DNA of 7,151 bases from positions 1 to 7,151 of the forward strand of contig JAFAZB010000093.1 of NCBI GenBank assembly GCA_019240015.1, written 5' to 3'. Shown here one piece after another: positions 6,702-7,151 of this stretch (its first letter is position 1; each line of letters begins with the position of its first letter). The notes beneath the pieces were generated by a model that saw nothing but the letters and a program-made list of their open reading frames with translations, made no database searches and had not been told where the DNA came from. This stretch comes from Solirubrobacterales bacterium (lineage in GTDB: Bacteria; Actinomycetota; Thermoleophilia; Solirubrobacterales; Solirubrobacteraceae). The position numbers were made by a program, and so were the translations under genes.

Positions 6702-7151
6702 ATGGATCACTGGCTCCCGCGAGCGACCGCCATGCACCCCGACCGGGTCGCCCTGCGAACGCCCCGGGCGACGCTGACCTACGCCGAGCTGCTGGCCCGT
6801 GCGAGCGCCGCCGCCGGCGGGCTGCGCGAGCAGGGGGTTGGCGCCGGCGATCGCGTGGCACTCGCGCTCGACTCTCCCGACCAGCTCGTGGTGGCCGTCC
6901 AGGGTTGCTTCCTGCTCGGGGCGGTCGCGGTGCCGGTCGACCGGCGGCTGGGCGCCGGCGAGCGCGCGCAGCGCGCCGCCGGCGCTCGGGTCCTGGTGCA
7001 GGAGCCGCCGAGCGGGCAGCCGATCGTCCCCGAACCGCTGCGGCTCGAGGCGATCGCGACCGTGATCCACACCTCCGGCACCACCGCGACGCCCCGCCCG
7101 GTCGCGCTGAGCTACAGCAACTGGCTGTCGAGCGCGCTCGGGTCGGCGGTC
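6702..7151 (+). CDS. menE: o-Succinylbenzoate-CoA ligase MenE, 3'-truncated by the window edge
   Basis: Adenylates OSB with ATP and joins it to CoA; a member of the ANL acyl-CoA synthetase superfamily. The first 150 codons are present and open to the end of the window. They begin MDHWLPRATAMHPDRVAL, continue with LTYAELLARA and GVGAGDRVALAL, and reach the ATP-binding motif TSGTTATPRPVALSYSN at about residues 124-140. That motif followed by SYSNW resembles MenE of actinobacteria. The usual TSGTTGxPK is changed at two places: Ala129 replaces Gly, and Arg132 replaces the usual Lys. The stretch before the motif is short for an ANL enzyme, which suggests a compact MenE. The start is ATG 6702, without a clear Shine-Dalgarno but with TACCGT six bases upstream. 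A later in-frame ATG at 6732 is possible but would remove residues that fit the family. The context supports MenE over a general fatty acyl-CoA ligase. Confidence 0.88.
   Translation, partial: MDHWLPRATAMHPDRVALRTPRATLTYAELLARASAAAGGLREQGVGAGDRVALALDSPDQLVVAVQGCFLLGAVAVPVDRRLGAGERAQRAAGARVLVQEPPSGQPIVPEPLRLEAIATVIHTSGTTATPRPVALSYSNWLSSALGSAV

Noticed and set aside
6648..7070. N-terminal extension of menB from an ATG at 7070
   Set aside because: The added residues are antisense to menE and unlike MenB. The GTG at 6647 has a strong ribosome binding site and the expected N-terminus.

Overview
The window is a compact menaquinone (vitamin K2) biosynthesis cluster from a very GC-rich bacterium. 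High GC, GTG starts, strong G/C preference at third codon positions and the type of each protein suggest an actinobacterium. A deep-branching lineage such as Thermoleophilia/Solirubrobacterales is my guess and is not shown by the sequence. Seven men genes cover nearly every base: menF (+, 5' end outside the window), menD (-), menH (+), menC (-), menA (-), menB (-) and menE (+, 3' end outside the window). I see no RNA genes, CRISPR arrays, insertion sequences or phage genes.

Pathway: MenF converts chorismate to isochorismate. MenD adds a succinyl semialdehyde unit from 2-oxoglutarate to give SEPHCHC. MenH eliminates pyruvate to give SHCHC. MenC dehydrates this to o-succinylbenzoate (OSB). MenE makes OSB-CoA. 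MenB cyclises it to DHNA-CoA. After thioester hydrolysis, MenA prenylates DHNA at the membrane to give demethylmenaquinone. The DHNA-CoA thioesterase and the final methyltransferase (MenG/UbiE) are not in the window.

Layout: strands alternate repeatedly, and junctions are extremely tight. 1-1202 menF and 1203-2903 menD converge with their stop codons directly abutting (TGATCA at 1200-1205). menD and menH (2902-3684) diverge with their ATG start codons overlapping by two bases. menH and menC converge on a 71-bp gap that holds a perfect 23-bp inverted repeat (3699-3749), probably a bidirectional terminator and possibly a copy of a dispersed palindromic element. On the minus strand menB (5787-6647), menA (4823-5731) and menC (3756-4826) form a probable operon; menA and menC overlap by four bases (GTGA). 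menB and menE (6702-7151) diverge from a 54-bp gap.

The enzymes are standard. The unusual features are in the DNA: a perfect (GAG)10 microsatellite coding ten glutamates inside MenH, overlapping divergent start codons of menD/menH, a terminator-like hairpin in the first codons of menC where codon usage changes, and a possibly leaderless menE with back-to-back -10 elements. I found no wholly new system.
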